A stretch of DNA of 64,000 nt from Flavobacterium sp. (GCF_035195345.1 NZ_CP136574.1:1479871-1543870), one strand, 5' to 3'. Numbered from the stretch's first letter, positions 40,872 to 49,987 are shown. Notes: a model not told the origin generated them from the sequence alone. Numbers and translations are program-made.

Positions 40872-41559
40872 CAAGAAGTGATTTTTCAAAATCATCTGGT
40901 GTAACACCATTTTCAACAGAATAATCGCCAATTTTTGTACGACGAAGCGCCGATAAATGTCCACCCGATTGTAACGCTAATCCAAAATCGAAAGCTAATG
41001 AACGAATGTATGTTCCTTTGCTACAAGTAACTCTAAAATCTACTTCGGGCAATTGAATTCGTGTGATTTCAAATTCGTGAATAGTTGTTTTTCTAGATTG
41101 AATTTCCACTTCCTCGCCTGCGCGGGCATGTTCATACAAACGTTTACCATCTTTTTTTATGGCAGAAAAAACAGGTGGTTTTTGATCGATTTCACCAATA
41201 AATTGTTTGGTGGTTTCCAAAATCAAGGCTTCTGAAATATGTTCAGTTGGAAAAGTCGCATCTACTTCGGTTTCTAAATCATACGATGGAGTTGTAGCGC
41301 CTAAAACGATGGTTCCTGTATATTCTTTTGCTTGCGCCTGTATTTCGGTGATTCTTTTGGTAAATTTCCCCGTGCAAATAATCAATAAACCGGTCGCTAA
41401 TGGATCTAAAGTTCCGGCGTGACCAATTTTGAATTTTTTAGGAAGATTCAACTGATTTTTTAAAACGTATTTTAATTTGTTTACCGCTTGAAACGAACTC
41501 CATTTCAACGGTTTGTCTATTAAGAGTACTTTTCCTTCTAAAATTTCTTCGGCAGTCAT
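40861..41559 (-). CDS. truB: tRNA pseudouridine(55) synthase
   Basis: Makes pseudouridine 55 in the T loop of tRNAs. The 232-residue product carries DKPLKWSSFQAVNKLK, the catalytic motif HAGTLDPLATGLL (Asp52), KEYTGTIVLGATTPSYDLE, RLYEHARAGE and the SKGTYIRSLAFDFG block. Its ATG overlaps the uppP stop as TAATG, so the two are coupled. It sits in the flavobacterial order ftsX, DUF3098, uppP, truB. Confident. Confidence 0.96.
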   Translation of the reverse strand: MTAEEILEGKVLLIDKPLKWSSFQAVNKLKYVLKNQLNLPKKFKIGHAGTLDPLATGLLIICTGKFTKRITEIQAQAKEYTGTIVLGATTPSYDLETEVDATFPTEHISEALILETTKQFIGEIDQKPPVFSAIKKDGKRLYEHARAGEEVEIQSRKTTIHEFEITRIQLPEVDFRVTCSKGTYIRSLAFDFGLALQSGGHLSALRRTKIGDYSVENGVTPDDFEKSLLDEI

Positions 41560-42344
41560 TAAATAATAGTTAATTTTTGAACAAAGAAATGAATTAGTAA
41601 AATGGCAATACCTGCTATAATTCGGTAATAACCAAAAATTTTAAATCCGTGTTTGGTTAAAAATCCAATGAATGATTTAATAGCGATTAAGGCTACAATA
41701 AACCCGACTACGTTACCAATAATTAATAAATTAATTTGGTCGTCTGAAAGCACAAAACCATCTTTATAATAATCATAAGATTTTTTTAACGTAGCGCCTA
41801 ACATAGTGGGAATAGCTAAGAAAAACGAAAATTCGGCAGCTGTAGTTCTTGATAATTTTTGGGTCATTCCGCCTACAATGCTTGCGCCACTTCTAGAAAC
41901 GCCTGGAATCATTGCTAAACATTGAAATAAGCCAATTTTAAAAGCAGTTAAATACGAGATTTCAGTTCCTTCCGAATTGCCAAACCATTCGTCTACGTTC
42001 AATAATAAAAACCCTCCTATAATTAACGAAACTGCTACTGTGATAGGATTTTCTAATAAACCATCAATAAAATCACTCAATAATAATCCGAATATTACGG
42101 CTGGAATAAAAGCAACAAGTAATTTAAAATAAAAATCGAGCGATTGAAAAAATCGTTTAAAATACAAGACAATTACCGATAGTATTGTTCCTAATTGAAT
42201 TACTATGGTGAAAAGTTTGGTAAAATCGTCTTGAGCAATACCAAAAAAAGAAGAGGCAATAATCATGTGACCTGTTGATGAAACAGGTAAAAATTCGGTT
42301 ATTCCTTCAATAATGGCAAGAATAATAGCTTGTAAAACATCCAT
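41559..42344 (-). CDS. uppP: Undecaprenyl-diphosphatase (BacA/UppP)
   Basis: Inner-membrane enzyme recycling undecaprenyl diphosphate to the monophosphate lipid carrier used for peptidoglycan. The 261-residue, multi-span protein has the signature EGITEFLPVSSTGHMII near the start and IPGVSRSGASIVGG near residue 155, which hold the catalytic Glu, Ser and Arg. Preceded by the DUF3098 gene after 5 bp and coupled to truB through TAATG. Loss of function is known to cause bacitracin sensitivity. Confident. Confidence 0.96.
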   Translation of the reverse strand: MDVLQAIILAIIEGITEFLPVSSTGHMIIASSFFGIAQDDFTKLFTIVIQLGTILSVIVLYFKRFFQSLDFYFKLLVAFIPAVIFGLLLSDFIDGLLENPITVAVSLIIGGFLLLNVDEWFGNSEGTEISYLTAFKIGLFQCLAMIPGVSRSGASIVGGMTQKLSRTTAAEFSFFLAIPTMLGATLKKSYDYYKDGFVLSDDQINLLIIGNVVGFIVALIAIKSFIGFLTKHGFKIFGYYRIIAGIAILLIHFFVQKLTII

Positions 42345-42349
42345 AAATA

Positions 42350-42589
42350 TTACCTTTTCGGATTTTTCAAAATTGAATAAATCGCAATGCCAAATCCAAG
42401 TAACACTACCGTTGGTGCCAATCTGATTCTTCGAAAACTAAATAATTCTTCGCCATTGAAAACATCAGGATCTTCACTTCCTCCACCGCTCATTAAAAGG
42501 AATCCTATTCCAATTACTGCTAATCCTACTAAAAGAATTTTGTAGTTTACTTTATCAAAAAGAAATTCGGGTTTGTTGTTATTTTCCAT
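42350..42589 (-). CDS. DUF3098 small membrane protein
   Basis: A 79-residue protein with two membrane spans (ILLVGLAVIGIGFLLMSGG and APTVVLLGFGIAIYSILKN) and a loop GSEDPDVFNGEELFSFRR between, the DUF3098 pattern. It lies between ftsX (41 bp upstream) and uppP (5 bp downstream), the usual place of this family in Bacteroidota, which links it to cell division or envelope synthesis. Function unknown. Confidence 0.85.
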   Translation of the reverse strand: MENNNKPEFLFDKVNYKILLVGLAVIGIGFLLMSGGGSEDPDVFNGEELFSFRRIRLAPTVVLLGFGIAIYSILKNPKR

Positions 42590-42630
42590 ACTATATGTTT
42601 TTAAATCATTGTATACTTACACACTGATTA

Positions 42631-43506
42631 CTAATAAAGATCGTCTGTTTTTAAATTTAAGAAGTGTTGTGTTGCAAAAAAAGTACTAATCGATGTGATG
42701 ATAATTCCAATGACTAAAACACCAAAAATTACAATTCCTATAGAAACATAATCTTTTGCTATTCCTAAACTTGGAAATAATCCATCCACATAAACCACTA
42801 AAAATAGTAATCCTATGATGGCCAAACCAGAACCTATTAATCCTAATTTGATACTTCTCCAAATGAATGGTTTTCTAATAAATGATTTTGTAGCTCCTAC
42901 CATTTGCATCGTTTTAATCGTGAAACGATGAGAATATACAGAAAGCCTTAATGAACTATTAATTAGCAGCATTGCAACAATGGTTAGAATAGAACTAATT
43001 ATTAAAATCCAAAAACTTATATTAGAAACATTATTATTAACCATGTCTACCAATTCTTTGTCATAAATAATTTCGGTAACCATTTCATTTTTACGAATGT
43101 TGCGCTCAATTCTTTGGATGCTATCTGCAATTACATAATCCCCTTTTAAGTGAATATCAAATGAATTTTGCAACGGATTAAATCCTAAAAACTCCATAAA
43201 ATCTTTCCCTACAATATCTACATTATTTTTTGCAGCGCTGTCTTTGTGAACAAAAGCGTAGTCTTTAATATATTTTGCATTTTTTAATTCGGTATCAAAA
43301 TTACTAATGACAGAATCACTAGCATCATTATTGAAGAAAACGGTCATTGGAATGTTTTCTTTAAAATCATTCGTTATCTTTTTAGAATTAATTACAAAAA
43401 GGCCTAAAGCTCCTAAAAGAAATAATACTAAAAAGATACTTAAAACTACCGAAAAGTAGGACGAGATTAAACGTCGCTTGTTGTAATTTTCAAAAGATGA
43501 TGCCAT
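42631..43506 (-). CDS. ftsX: Cell division protein FtsX
   Basis: Inner-membrane subunit of the FtsEX complex that controls peptidoglycan hydrolysis at the septum. The 291-residue product has the FtsX layout: first span (SYFSVVLSIFLVLFLLGALGLFVI), a periplasmic domain at about residues 50-160 (MTVFFNNDASDSVISNF), and three C-terminal spans including NSSLRLSVYSHRFTIKTMQMVGATKSFIRKPFIWRS, the cytoplasmic coupling loop for FtsE. ftsE itself is not adjacent, as is common in Bacteroidota. First gene of the ftsX-DUF3098-uppP-truB group. Confidence 0.93.
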   Translation of the reverse strand: MASSFENYNKRRLISSYFSVVLSIFLVLFLLGALGLFVINSKKITNDFKENIPMTVFFNNDASDSVISNFDTELKNAKYIKDYAFVHKDSAAKNNVDIVGKDFMEFLGFNPLQNSFDIHLKGDYVIADSIQRIERNIRKNEMVTEIIYDKELVDMVNNNVSNISFWILIISSILTIVAMLLINSSLRLSVYSHRFTIKTMQMVGATKSFIRKPFIWRSIKLGLIGSGLAIIGLLFLVVYVDGLFPSLGIAKDYVSIGIVIFGVLVIGIIITSISTFFATQHFLNLKTDDLY

Positions 43507-43595
43507 AAAAATGTATTTAAGCCGTAAAAATAGTAAAGAAATTTTGTTTACATAGAATATAACAACAAAGTTTTAACTTTAGTATTTATAATCTG

Positions 43596-43603
43596 TATTT
43601 TTG
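43596..43603 (+). promoter_or_regulatory. -7 box for the WG-repeat/MORN gene pair
   Basis: TATTTTTG followed by CTCCC, exact TAnnTTTG match. It overlaps an in-frame TTG at 43601 and so favours ATG 43622 as the start. Confidence 0.5.
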
Positions 43604-43621
43604 CTCCCTAATTTTTGCTGT

Positions 43622-45301
43622 ATGATATTCAAATTTAAATTGTTTTTGGTTGTTTTTTGTATAAATGTTTTTTCAATTTTGGCACAAGAAATTGCAATTC
43701 CATATCGCGATGGAAATTTGTGGGGAATTTGTAATGAAACCGGAAAAATACTTATTGAACCTAAGTTTGATAAATTAGAATTTGACGGAAGCAGTATTTA
43801 TGATAAGCACGATTTGCTTATTTCGTATAAAAACGGCTTAAAAGGATTGCTCGTAAATGGAAAAGAAATTTTAGCACCAAACTATAATTTTGTTTATGCT
43901 TCAGATGGTTTTATTACCACATCAAGCAACGAAAATGGCAACACAGATGATGTAATTTCATTTGACGGAGTTTCAATTTTTAAAAAACCAATTGCGTACA
44001 TTATTTCTTCGGGAAGAATTGTAGGTAATTACAATTTGTATCATGTAATGCATCACGATTTGTCTGAAAGTTTACTTGTTTTTGATAATAAATCGAAAAA
44101 AATGATTCAAACCTTGTATGAAAATTATTATAGTATTTCTAAAAATGGAAGACAAACCTATCCAGAAAACTATACTTTTATGTTGAAAAAAGCTAAAAAC
44201 GATGATTTATCTTCTGAAACTTGGGATTTTTCGAAATTTCCGTTTAAGAAAACTACGTATAATAATTCGGTCGATGATGAAAAATATTATGTAGAACAGT
44301 TTGTTAGAAAAGCCAAGAAAAACAGAAGCGAAAATTACAGTGGTGGTTCGGGAAATTCATACGGAACAGGATATTCTTCGGGTTCGGAAGAAGTGGTTGA
44401 AGAAGTAGGAATTAGAGAAGGGCGTTATGACGATGTTGTAATTTCGGAACCTAATAATAGTAATTCTGAAAGAATAAAAGCGAAAACAATTTCTTACAAT
44501 TATACGATCAAAAAGGACAAGATTGTACTTCAAAAAACTATTAACAATGTAAATGAGAAACCCGTTGTAGAAGAAATTCAGACCAATTTTAATCCGAAAA
44601 CGAGCCAATTAAAATCATATTATCATTCTAAAAAAGAAGACGAAACAACTATAAATTATAGCAATTATTTGATTTATAAAAACAAAAATAAATCGGCTAT
44701 AATTTTTCCTGAAAGTGCTCAAAATGTAATTTATTTCGATTCGATTACACCAATAATTAGAGAAATTCAAGATGCATCGTTTAAAAACAAAGAAATTATT
44801 TTTGTTGTAGGAAATAAAAACAAAAATGGCATTCTTAAATTCGGATTATATTCTAATGTTAGAAATCTTGTTTCAAAGGTTATTTACGACGAAATTAAAC
44901 AAACTATTTTGCCAAGTTATAATCAAATTTCTATTTTTCAAACAAAAATAAATAACAAATTTGGCTTCATTCAAGCCGATGGAAAAACCATTGTAATGCC
45001 TAAATATGATGAACTAAAAGAACTAAACAGCACCAAATACAACTACGAAAAAATGATTCAAACCAAAGTTGAAAATCAATATGGTTTGCTGTTTTCAAAC
45101 AACAATTCGATTATTTTTATTGAAGCTTTTTCTCCCTATCAAATTCAAGATGTTATAAAAAGTTATCCCGAACAAAGTAGTCAAATTTTACCCGAGCAAA
45201 AAGTTATGGCAAAGCGAATTGCATTACTTAAACTCAAAGATAACGCAGGAAAATTCGTGGGTTATGCTGCAACAAATGGGCAATTATTTTTTAAAAATTA
45301 A
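43622..45301 (+). CDS. Exported WG-repeat protein
   Basis: A 559-residue exported protein. Start at ATG 43622 gives the signal segment MIFKFKLFLVVFCINVFSILAQ. WG-type beta-repeats are visible at the N-terminus (NLWGICNETGKILIEPKFDKL, NGLKGLLVNGKEILAPNYNFV) and again near the C-terminus (NKFGFIQADGKTIVMPKYDELKEL, NQYGLLFSNNNSIIFIEAF). A low-complexity Gly/Ser stretch (SGGSGNSYGTGYSSGSEEVVEEVG) at about residues 240-262 separates the two blocks. Function unknown; WG repeats usually bind proteins. The MORN-type gene follows after three bases and is surely cotranscribed. Confidence 0.78.
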   Translation: MIFKFKLFLVVFCINVFSILAQEIAIPYRDGNLWGICNETGKILIEPKFDKLEFDGSSIYDKHDLLISYKNGLKGLLVNGKEILAPNYNFVYASDGFITTSSNENGNTDDVISFDGVSIFKKPIAYIISSGRIVGNYNLYHVMHHDLSESLLVFDNKSKKMIQTLYENYYSISKNGRQTYPENYTFMLKKAKNDDLSSETWDFSKFPFKKTTYNNSVDDEKYYVEQFVRKAKKNRSENYSGGSGNSYGTGYSSGSEEVVEEVGIREGRYDDVVISEPNNSNSERIKAKTISYNYTIKKDKIVLQKTINNVNEKPVVEEIQTNFNPKTSQLKSYYHSKKEDETTINYSNYLIYKNKNKSAIIFPESAQNVIYFDSITPIIREIQDASFKNKEIIFVVGNKNKNGILKFGLYSNVRNLVSKVIYDEIKQTILPSYNQISIFQTKINNKFGFIQADGKTIVMPKYDELKELNSTKYNYEKMIQTKVENQYGLLFSNNNSIIFIEAFSPYQIQDVIKSYPEQSSQILPEQKVMAKRIALLKLKDNAGKFVGYAATNGQLFFKN

Positions 45302-45304
45302 AAC

Positions 45305-46825
45305 ATGAAAAGCATATTTATACTTTTATTTTCACTTTTTTTTGGTGTAATTTTTGGGCAAGAATACAGCTATGAATATAGTTCAAATTACAAAATAGAG
45401 TTGCCTAATTTTAAAGATTTTGATCGTTTTTATCAAATGGAATATGAGATGGAATCCGATTTTTTGCCTCCTTCTTTGGCAGAACTTCAAAAAAAGAAAT
45501 CCGAAAATCCGTATGAAGAAATCGAATATACAATTTCAAAAAATGCCACAGAAACCGTTGCAACATTAAAATTATTCGGTTATAATTATGCAAAAGCTAA
45601 CTACAAAAACGGATTTTTAGAAGGCGAAAAAATCATCTATCACGGTAATCAAAACGTCTTTAGAGTTGCAAATTATAACAAAGGAAAATTAAACGGAATT
45701 ACAAAATATTATAGTCAAGATGGCGAGTTAATTTTAGAAACAAATTATTTAAACGGAAGTAAACACGGCAAAAGAAAATATTATATAAAAAGAGGTTCAG
45801 AAGTTGTGGTTGAGGGGAATTATAAGAACGGAAACATAATTGGAGATATAAAAATTTCAAACAATTATGGTTCCGTGATCATCGTTCCAAACGATATGAA
45901 AAAAGGAATTGTAAAACAGTTTTTGAGCGAGAAATTAATTGCAGAATATTCTATTATTACTCCAAAAATTATTCATGGCGAAGCTAAAATGTATCATGTT
46001 TCGACTGGAAAAATTGCTTCAATAACACCATATGTTTTTGGGAAAATTCATGGCGAAGTAGCTTATTATGACCAAAACGGAGAATTATTATCCAAATTAC
46101 CATACAAAAACAATAAAAAATTTGGAACACATAAAATTTATTCGCAAGATAAAATTTTAACAGAAGAAATTCATTTTGATGATTATGGCTTAAAAACAGG
46201 AAAATGGATAAAGTACAATCAAAAAGGTACAATAGAAAATGAAAAATACTATTTAAACGATGAACTAAACGGTGAATATATAAACTATAATACTGACGGA
46301 ACAATTAAATATTCTACAACATATAAAAACGGAATCACAAACGGAATTTCCAAACAATATAAAGGTGGAAAAGTAGACATAGAAACCGATTATTTAAATG
46401 ATAAAACCATTACTTATAAAAAGTTTTATTCTTCGGGTGAATTGTTCATGATAAGTGAAAAAGTGAATAATTCTTACAAAAACACTTATTATGAAAAATC
46501 TGGAAAAATAATTCACGAAAACAAATACGACAAAAACGATAAAGCAATCGGTATTCATATAAACTACGATTTAACCAATGATGAAATTGTGTATCGAAGC
46601 GAAAATCATCACGACGAAAGCGGAAATAAAATCAAATACATTTACAAAACCAATAGCGGAAAAGTCGAAAACAATTACCGAAACAATGTGTTGCACGGAA
46701 AAGTTATTTTGTATAACGATTTAGATGAAATTCAAAACACAAGCTATTACTATGAAGCAAATGGGAAATCAAAAAAAGTAACCCAAGAAGAGTATGAAAG
46801 TCTTATAAAAGGAGAAAAGAAATAG
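45305..46825 (+). CDS. Exported MORN/YwqK-repeat protein
   Basis: A 506-residue exported protein with signal peptide IFILLFSLFFGVIFGQ. From about residue 100 it is built of 20-25-residue repeats of the form F.NGKLNG.TKYY..DGEL..E..Y.NG (for example YNKGKLNGITKYYSQDGELI, LNGSKHGKRKYYIKRGSE, FGKIHGEVAYYDQNGELL, LNDELNGEYINYNTDGTI, RNNVLHGKVILYNDLDEI). These are MORN-like units that databases often name YwqK-family antitoxin, although no toxin is adjacent and that name is not meant as function. Second gene of a pair with the WG-repeat protein; likely a surface or periplasmic binding protein. Confidence 0.78.
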   Translation: MKSIFILLFSLFFGVIFGQEYSYEYSSNYKIELPNFKDFDRFYQMEYEMESDFLPPSLAELQKKKSENPYEEIEYTISKNATETVATLKLFGYNYAKANYKNGFLEGEKIIYHGNQNVFRVANYNKGKLNGITKYYSQDGELILETNYLNGSKHGKRKYYIKRGSEVVVEGNYKNGNIIGDIKISNNYGSVIIVPNDMKKGIVKQFLSEKLIAEYSIITPKIIHGEAKMYHVSTGKIASITPYVFGKIHGEVAYYDQNGELLSKLPYKNNKKFGTHKIYSQDKILTEEIHFDDYGLKTGKWIKYNQKGTIENEKYYLNDELNGEYINYNTDGTIKYSTTYKNGITNGISKQYKGGKVDIETDYLNDKTITYKKFYSSGELFMISEKVNNSYKNTYYEKSGKIIHENKYDKNDKAIGIHINYDLTNDEIVYRSENHHDESGNKIKYIYKTNSGKVENNYRNNVLHGKVILYNDLDEIQNTSYYYEANGKSKKVTQEEYESLIKGEKK

Positions 46826-46861
46826 CTTTTATTCACACTTTTAACTTTGATATTTAAAACG

Positions 46862-46869
46862 TAAATTTG
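46862..46869 (+). promoter_or_regulatory. -7 box for leuS
   Basis: TAAATTTG followed by GCACC, exact TAnnTTTG match. Transcription would start near 46876, so the AAAACCG repeat lies in the leader. Confidence 0.55.
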
Positions 46870-46887
46870 CACCTTATTTTTTCGGAT

Positions 46888-46914
46888 AAAACCGACAACA
46901 GAAAACCGACAACA
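46888..46914 (+). repeat. Tandem 14-bp (2 x 7) repeat in the leuS leader
   Basis: AAAACCGACAACA is repeated at 46888 and 46902, 14 bp apart, which reads as alternating heptamers AAAACCG and ACAACAG. It sits between the leuS promoter and start codon. Confidence 0.6.
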
Positions 46915-46924
46915 TTTTAGAGTA

Positions 46925-49900
46925 ATGAAATACCACCACGAAAAAATCGAAGCCAAATGGCAACAATATTGGGCAGAAAACCAAACTTTTGCTGCATCAA
47001 ATAACAGCGAAAAACCAAAATACTATGTATTAGACATGTTTCCTTATCCTTCTGGAGCTGGGTTGCACGTTGGGCATCCACTAGGTTATATTGCTTCTGA
47101 TATTGTTGCAAGATATAAAAGACATCAAGGTTTTAATGTATTGCATCCGCAAGGATATGATTCATTTGGTTTGCCAGCGGAACAATATGCAATTCAAACA
47201 GGACAACATCCAGCGGACACAACCCGAATGAATATTGAAGGTGGTGTAGATAAATCAGGAAACACCATTCAAGGCTACAGAAATCAGTTGGATAGAATTG
47301 GTTTTTCTTTCGATTGGAGTCGTGAAGTGCGTACTTCAAATCCAGATTATTACAAACATACACAGTGGATTTTCATTCAATTATTCGAATCTTGGTACAA
47401 TAAAAATTCGGATAAAGCAGAAAGCATTTGCACGTTAATGCAAGAATTTGATAAAAACGGAAATGCGAATGTAAATGCGGTTTGCGATGATAATATTGCG
47501 CCATTTTCAGCTGAAGATTGGAAATCATTTTCATCAGAAGAGCAACAAAAAATACTTTTACAATATAGATTAACCTATTTAGCTGAAACCGAAGTAAACT
47601 GGTGTGCCGCTTTAGGAACCGTTTTAGCTAATGACGAAATTGTAAACGGCGTTTCAGAACGTGGTGGACATCCCGTAGTTCGTAAAAAAATGACACAATG
47701 GTCAATGCGAATTTCTGCTTACGCGGAACGTTTATTGCAAGGTTTAAACGAAATCGATTGGAGTGAATCAATCAAAGAATCACAACGTAATTGGATCGGA
47801 AAATCAGTTGGAGCAATAGTTTCTTTCAAAGTTCTTCCAGCTTCCAGCACCCAGCTTCCAATAACAATTGAAGTTTTCACAACTCGTCCTGATACCATTT
47901 TCGGAGTTACCTTCATGACATTAGCTCCAGAACACGAATTAGTTTCTCAAATTACCACTCCAGAACAAAAAGCAGCAGTTGAAGCGTATGTAGAAGCAAC
48001 AGCAAAACGTTCAGAACGTGAAAGAATGGCAGATGTAAAAACCATTTCAGGCGTTTTTACAGGTGCTTATGCAGAACATCCATTTACCAAAGAACCAATT
48101 CCAGTTTGGATTGGCGATTACGTGTTAGCAGGTTACGGAACGGGTGCGGTTATGGCGGTTCCTTGTGGTGATGAGCGTGATTATGCTTTCGCGAATTTCT
48201 TTAAAGGAACTAACGGAATGACAGCAATTAAGAACATTTTCAACCAAGATATTTCAGAAACCGCTTACGGAGAAAAAAGTGGTTTCGAATTAGTAAACTC
48301 TGATTTCTTAAACGGATTAGATTACAAATCTGGGACTAAGAAAATCATCGAAGAATTAGAAAAAATCGGCGCAGGAAATGCCAAAGTAAATTACCGTTTA
48401 CGTGATGCCGTTTTCTCTCGCCAAAGATATTGGGGCGAACCTTTTCCTGTATATTATGTGAATGGTTTACCACAAATGATTGACAAAAAAAACTTGCCAA
48501 TTGTGTTACCAGAAGTAGAAAAATACTTACCAACCGAAGACGGTCAGCCACCTTTAGGAAACGCCACGGTTTGGGCATGGGATAGTGTTCAGTGTTCAGT
48601 GGTTAGTAATCAGTTGATTGACAATGTCAATATTTTTCCATTAGAATTGAACACGATGCCAGGTTGGGCGGGTTCTTCTTGGTATTGGATGCGTTATATA
48701 GACGCGCATAACACAGAAGAGTTTGCAAACGAAGAAGCTTTAAAATATTGGGAAAGCGTAGATTTATATATTGGCGGAAGCGAACACGCAACCGGACATT
48801 TATTGTACTCTCGTTTTTGGAATAAATTCTTAAAAGACAGAGGTTACGCTCCAACCGAAGAACCATTCAAAAAACTGATTAATCAGGGAATGATTTTGGG
48901 GATGAGTGCTTTTGTTTATAGATTAAAGCCTCGAACAGCATCAATTGGTATAAATTACAACAGTAATTATCATGATGTAATGGATAAATTATATTTAAAT
49001 ACTTTGGTATCTAAAAATTTATTTAAAGATAATTATTTAAAAAACGATATTCCTTTATTTGATGAGCTTTCGACTAAAGTCAAAAATTGGTTAAAAGAAA
49101 ATGATGTATATAAAGAAGTACAAGATATAAATAAAGAAATAATTTTATTTGAAGCAATTCCAATCCACGTTGATTTATCCGTAATCAACGACATCACTAA
49201 TGAATTGGATATAGAAAAATTTAAAAATCATCCTTTATACTCTGACTATGCCAATGCAGAATTCATTTTAGAAGATGGAAAATACATCGTGGGTCGTGAA
49301 GTAGAAAAAATGTCGAAATCGAAATACAATGTAGTTTCGCCAGATGATATTTGTGAAGAATATGGAGCCGATACGTTGCGTTTGTACGAAATGTTTTTAG
49401 GGCCATTAGAGCAATCTAAACCTTGGAACACAGCAGGAATTACAGGAGTTTCTGGTTTCTTAAAAAAATTATGGAGATTATATTTTGATGATAATGGTTC
49501 CGTAATTGTAAACGACGAACCAACGGCAGAAATGTACAAATCGTTACACAAAACCATCAAAAAAGTTACGGAAGACATTGAAAATTTCTCTTTCAACACA
49601 TCGGTTTCTCAATTCATGATTTGTGTAAACGAATTACAACAATTAAAATGTAATCATAGAGGAATTTTAGAACCTTTAGCTATTTTAGTTTCGCCTTATG
49701 CGCCACATATCGCAGAAGAATTATGGAGCGCTTTAGGTCACGAAGGTTCTATTGCAACCGTTGCTTTTCCAAAATTTGAAGAGAAATATTTAGTTGAATC
49801 TGAAAAAGAATACCCAGTTTCATTCAATGGAAAAATGCGTTTCACCATTAAATTACCATTGGATTTAACTAAAGAGCAAATTCAAGAAATTGTTCTAGCA

Positions 49901-49987
49901 GATGAAAGAACCATTGCGCAATTAGCAGGAAATACGCCAAAGAATATCATTATCGTTCCAGGTAAGATTATTAATTTGGTGGGATAA
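46925..49987 (+). CDS. leuS: Leucyl-tRNA synthetase, with lineage-specific insertions
   Basis: Class I enzyme charging tRNA-Leu. Motifs: HIGH-type HVGHPLGY after MFPYPSGAGL, editing domain with FTTRPDTIFGVTFMTLAPEHELV, KMSKS-type MSKSKYNVVSPDDICEEYGADTLR, C-terminal anticodon domain. At 1020 residues it is longer than the roughly 950 I expect for flavobacteria. Part of the excess is at residues about 667-742 (LKPRTASIGIN... to ...IILFEA). Two further segments, residues about 304-313 (LPASSTQLP) and 553-565 (SVQCSVVSNQL), are encoded by exact 7-nt tandem repeats. The gene is otherwise intact. It has its own promoter and a heptamer repeat in the leader. Confidence 0.95.
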   Translation: MKYHHEKIEAKWQQYWAENQTFAASNNSEKPKYYVLDMFPYPSGAGLHVGHPLGYIASDIVARYKRHQGFNVLHPQGYDSFGLPAEQYAIQTGQHPADTTRMNIEGGVDKSGNTIQGYRNQLDRIGFSFDWSREVRTSNPDYYKHTQWIFIQLFESWYNKNSDKAESICTLMQEFDKNGNANVNAVCDDNIAPFSAEDWKSFSSEEQQKILLQYRLTYLAETEVNWCAALGTVLANDEIVNGVSERGGHPVVRKKMTQWSMRISAYAERLLQGLNEIDWSESIKESQRNWIGKSVGAIVSFKVLPASSTQLPITIEVFTTRPDTIFGVTFMTLAPEHELVSQITTPEQKAAVEAYVEATAKRSERERMADVKTISGVFTGAYAEHPFTKEPIPVWIGDYVLAGYGTGAVMAVPCGDERDYAFANFFKGTNGMTAIKNIFNQDISETAYGEKSGFELVNSDFLNGLDYKSGTKKIIEELEKIGAGNAKVNYRLRDAVFSRQRYWGEPFPVYYVNGLPQMIDKKNLPIVLPEVEKYLPTEDGQPPLGNATVWAWDSVQCSVVSNQLIDNVNIFPLELNTMPGWAGSSWYWMRYIDAHNTEEFANEEALKYWESVDLYIGGSEHATGHLLYSRFWNKFLKDRGYAPTEEPFKKLINQGMILGMSAFVYRLKPRTASIGINYNSNYHDVMDKLYLNTLVSKNLFKDNYLKNDIPLFDELSTKVKNWLKENDVYKEVQDINKEIILFEAIPIHVDLSVINDITNELDIEKFKNHPLYSDYANAEFILEDGKYIVGREVEKMSKSKYNVVSPDDICEEYGADTLRLYEMFLGPLEQSKPWNTAGITGVSGFLKKLWRLYFDDNGSVIVNDEPTAEMYKSLHKTIKKVTEDIENFSFNTSVSQFMICVNELQQLKCNHRGILEPLAILVSPYAPHIAEELWSALGHEGSIATVAFPKFEEKYLVESEKEYPVSFNGKMRFTIKLPLDLTKEQIQEIVLADERTIAQLAGNTPKNIIIVPGKIINLVG
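47834..47861 (+). repeat. Heptamer array inside leuS (CTTCCAG type)
   Basis: CTTCCAG at 47834 and 47841, CACCCAG at 47848 and CTTCCAA at 47855 form four heptamers with an exact 7-nt period, read in frame as part of the editing-domain surface. Confidence 0.65.
48583..48617 (+). repeat. Heptamer array inside leuS (CAGTGTT type)
   Basis: TAGTGTT, CAGTGTT, CAGTGGT, TAGTAAT and CAGTTGA start at 48583, 48590, 48597, 48604 and 48611, an exact 7-nt period. The array is translated as SVQCSVVSNQL, replacing a short variable loop. Confidence 0.7.

Noticed and set aside
45305..46825. Toxin-antitoxin system based on the YwqK-type repeats
   Set aside because: No toxin-like gene is adjacent, and the protein has a signal peptide; the database name is historical.
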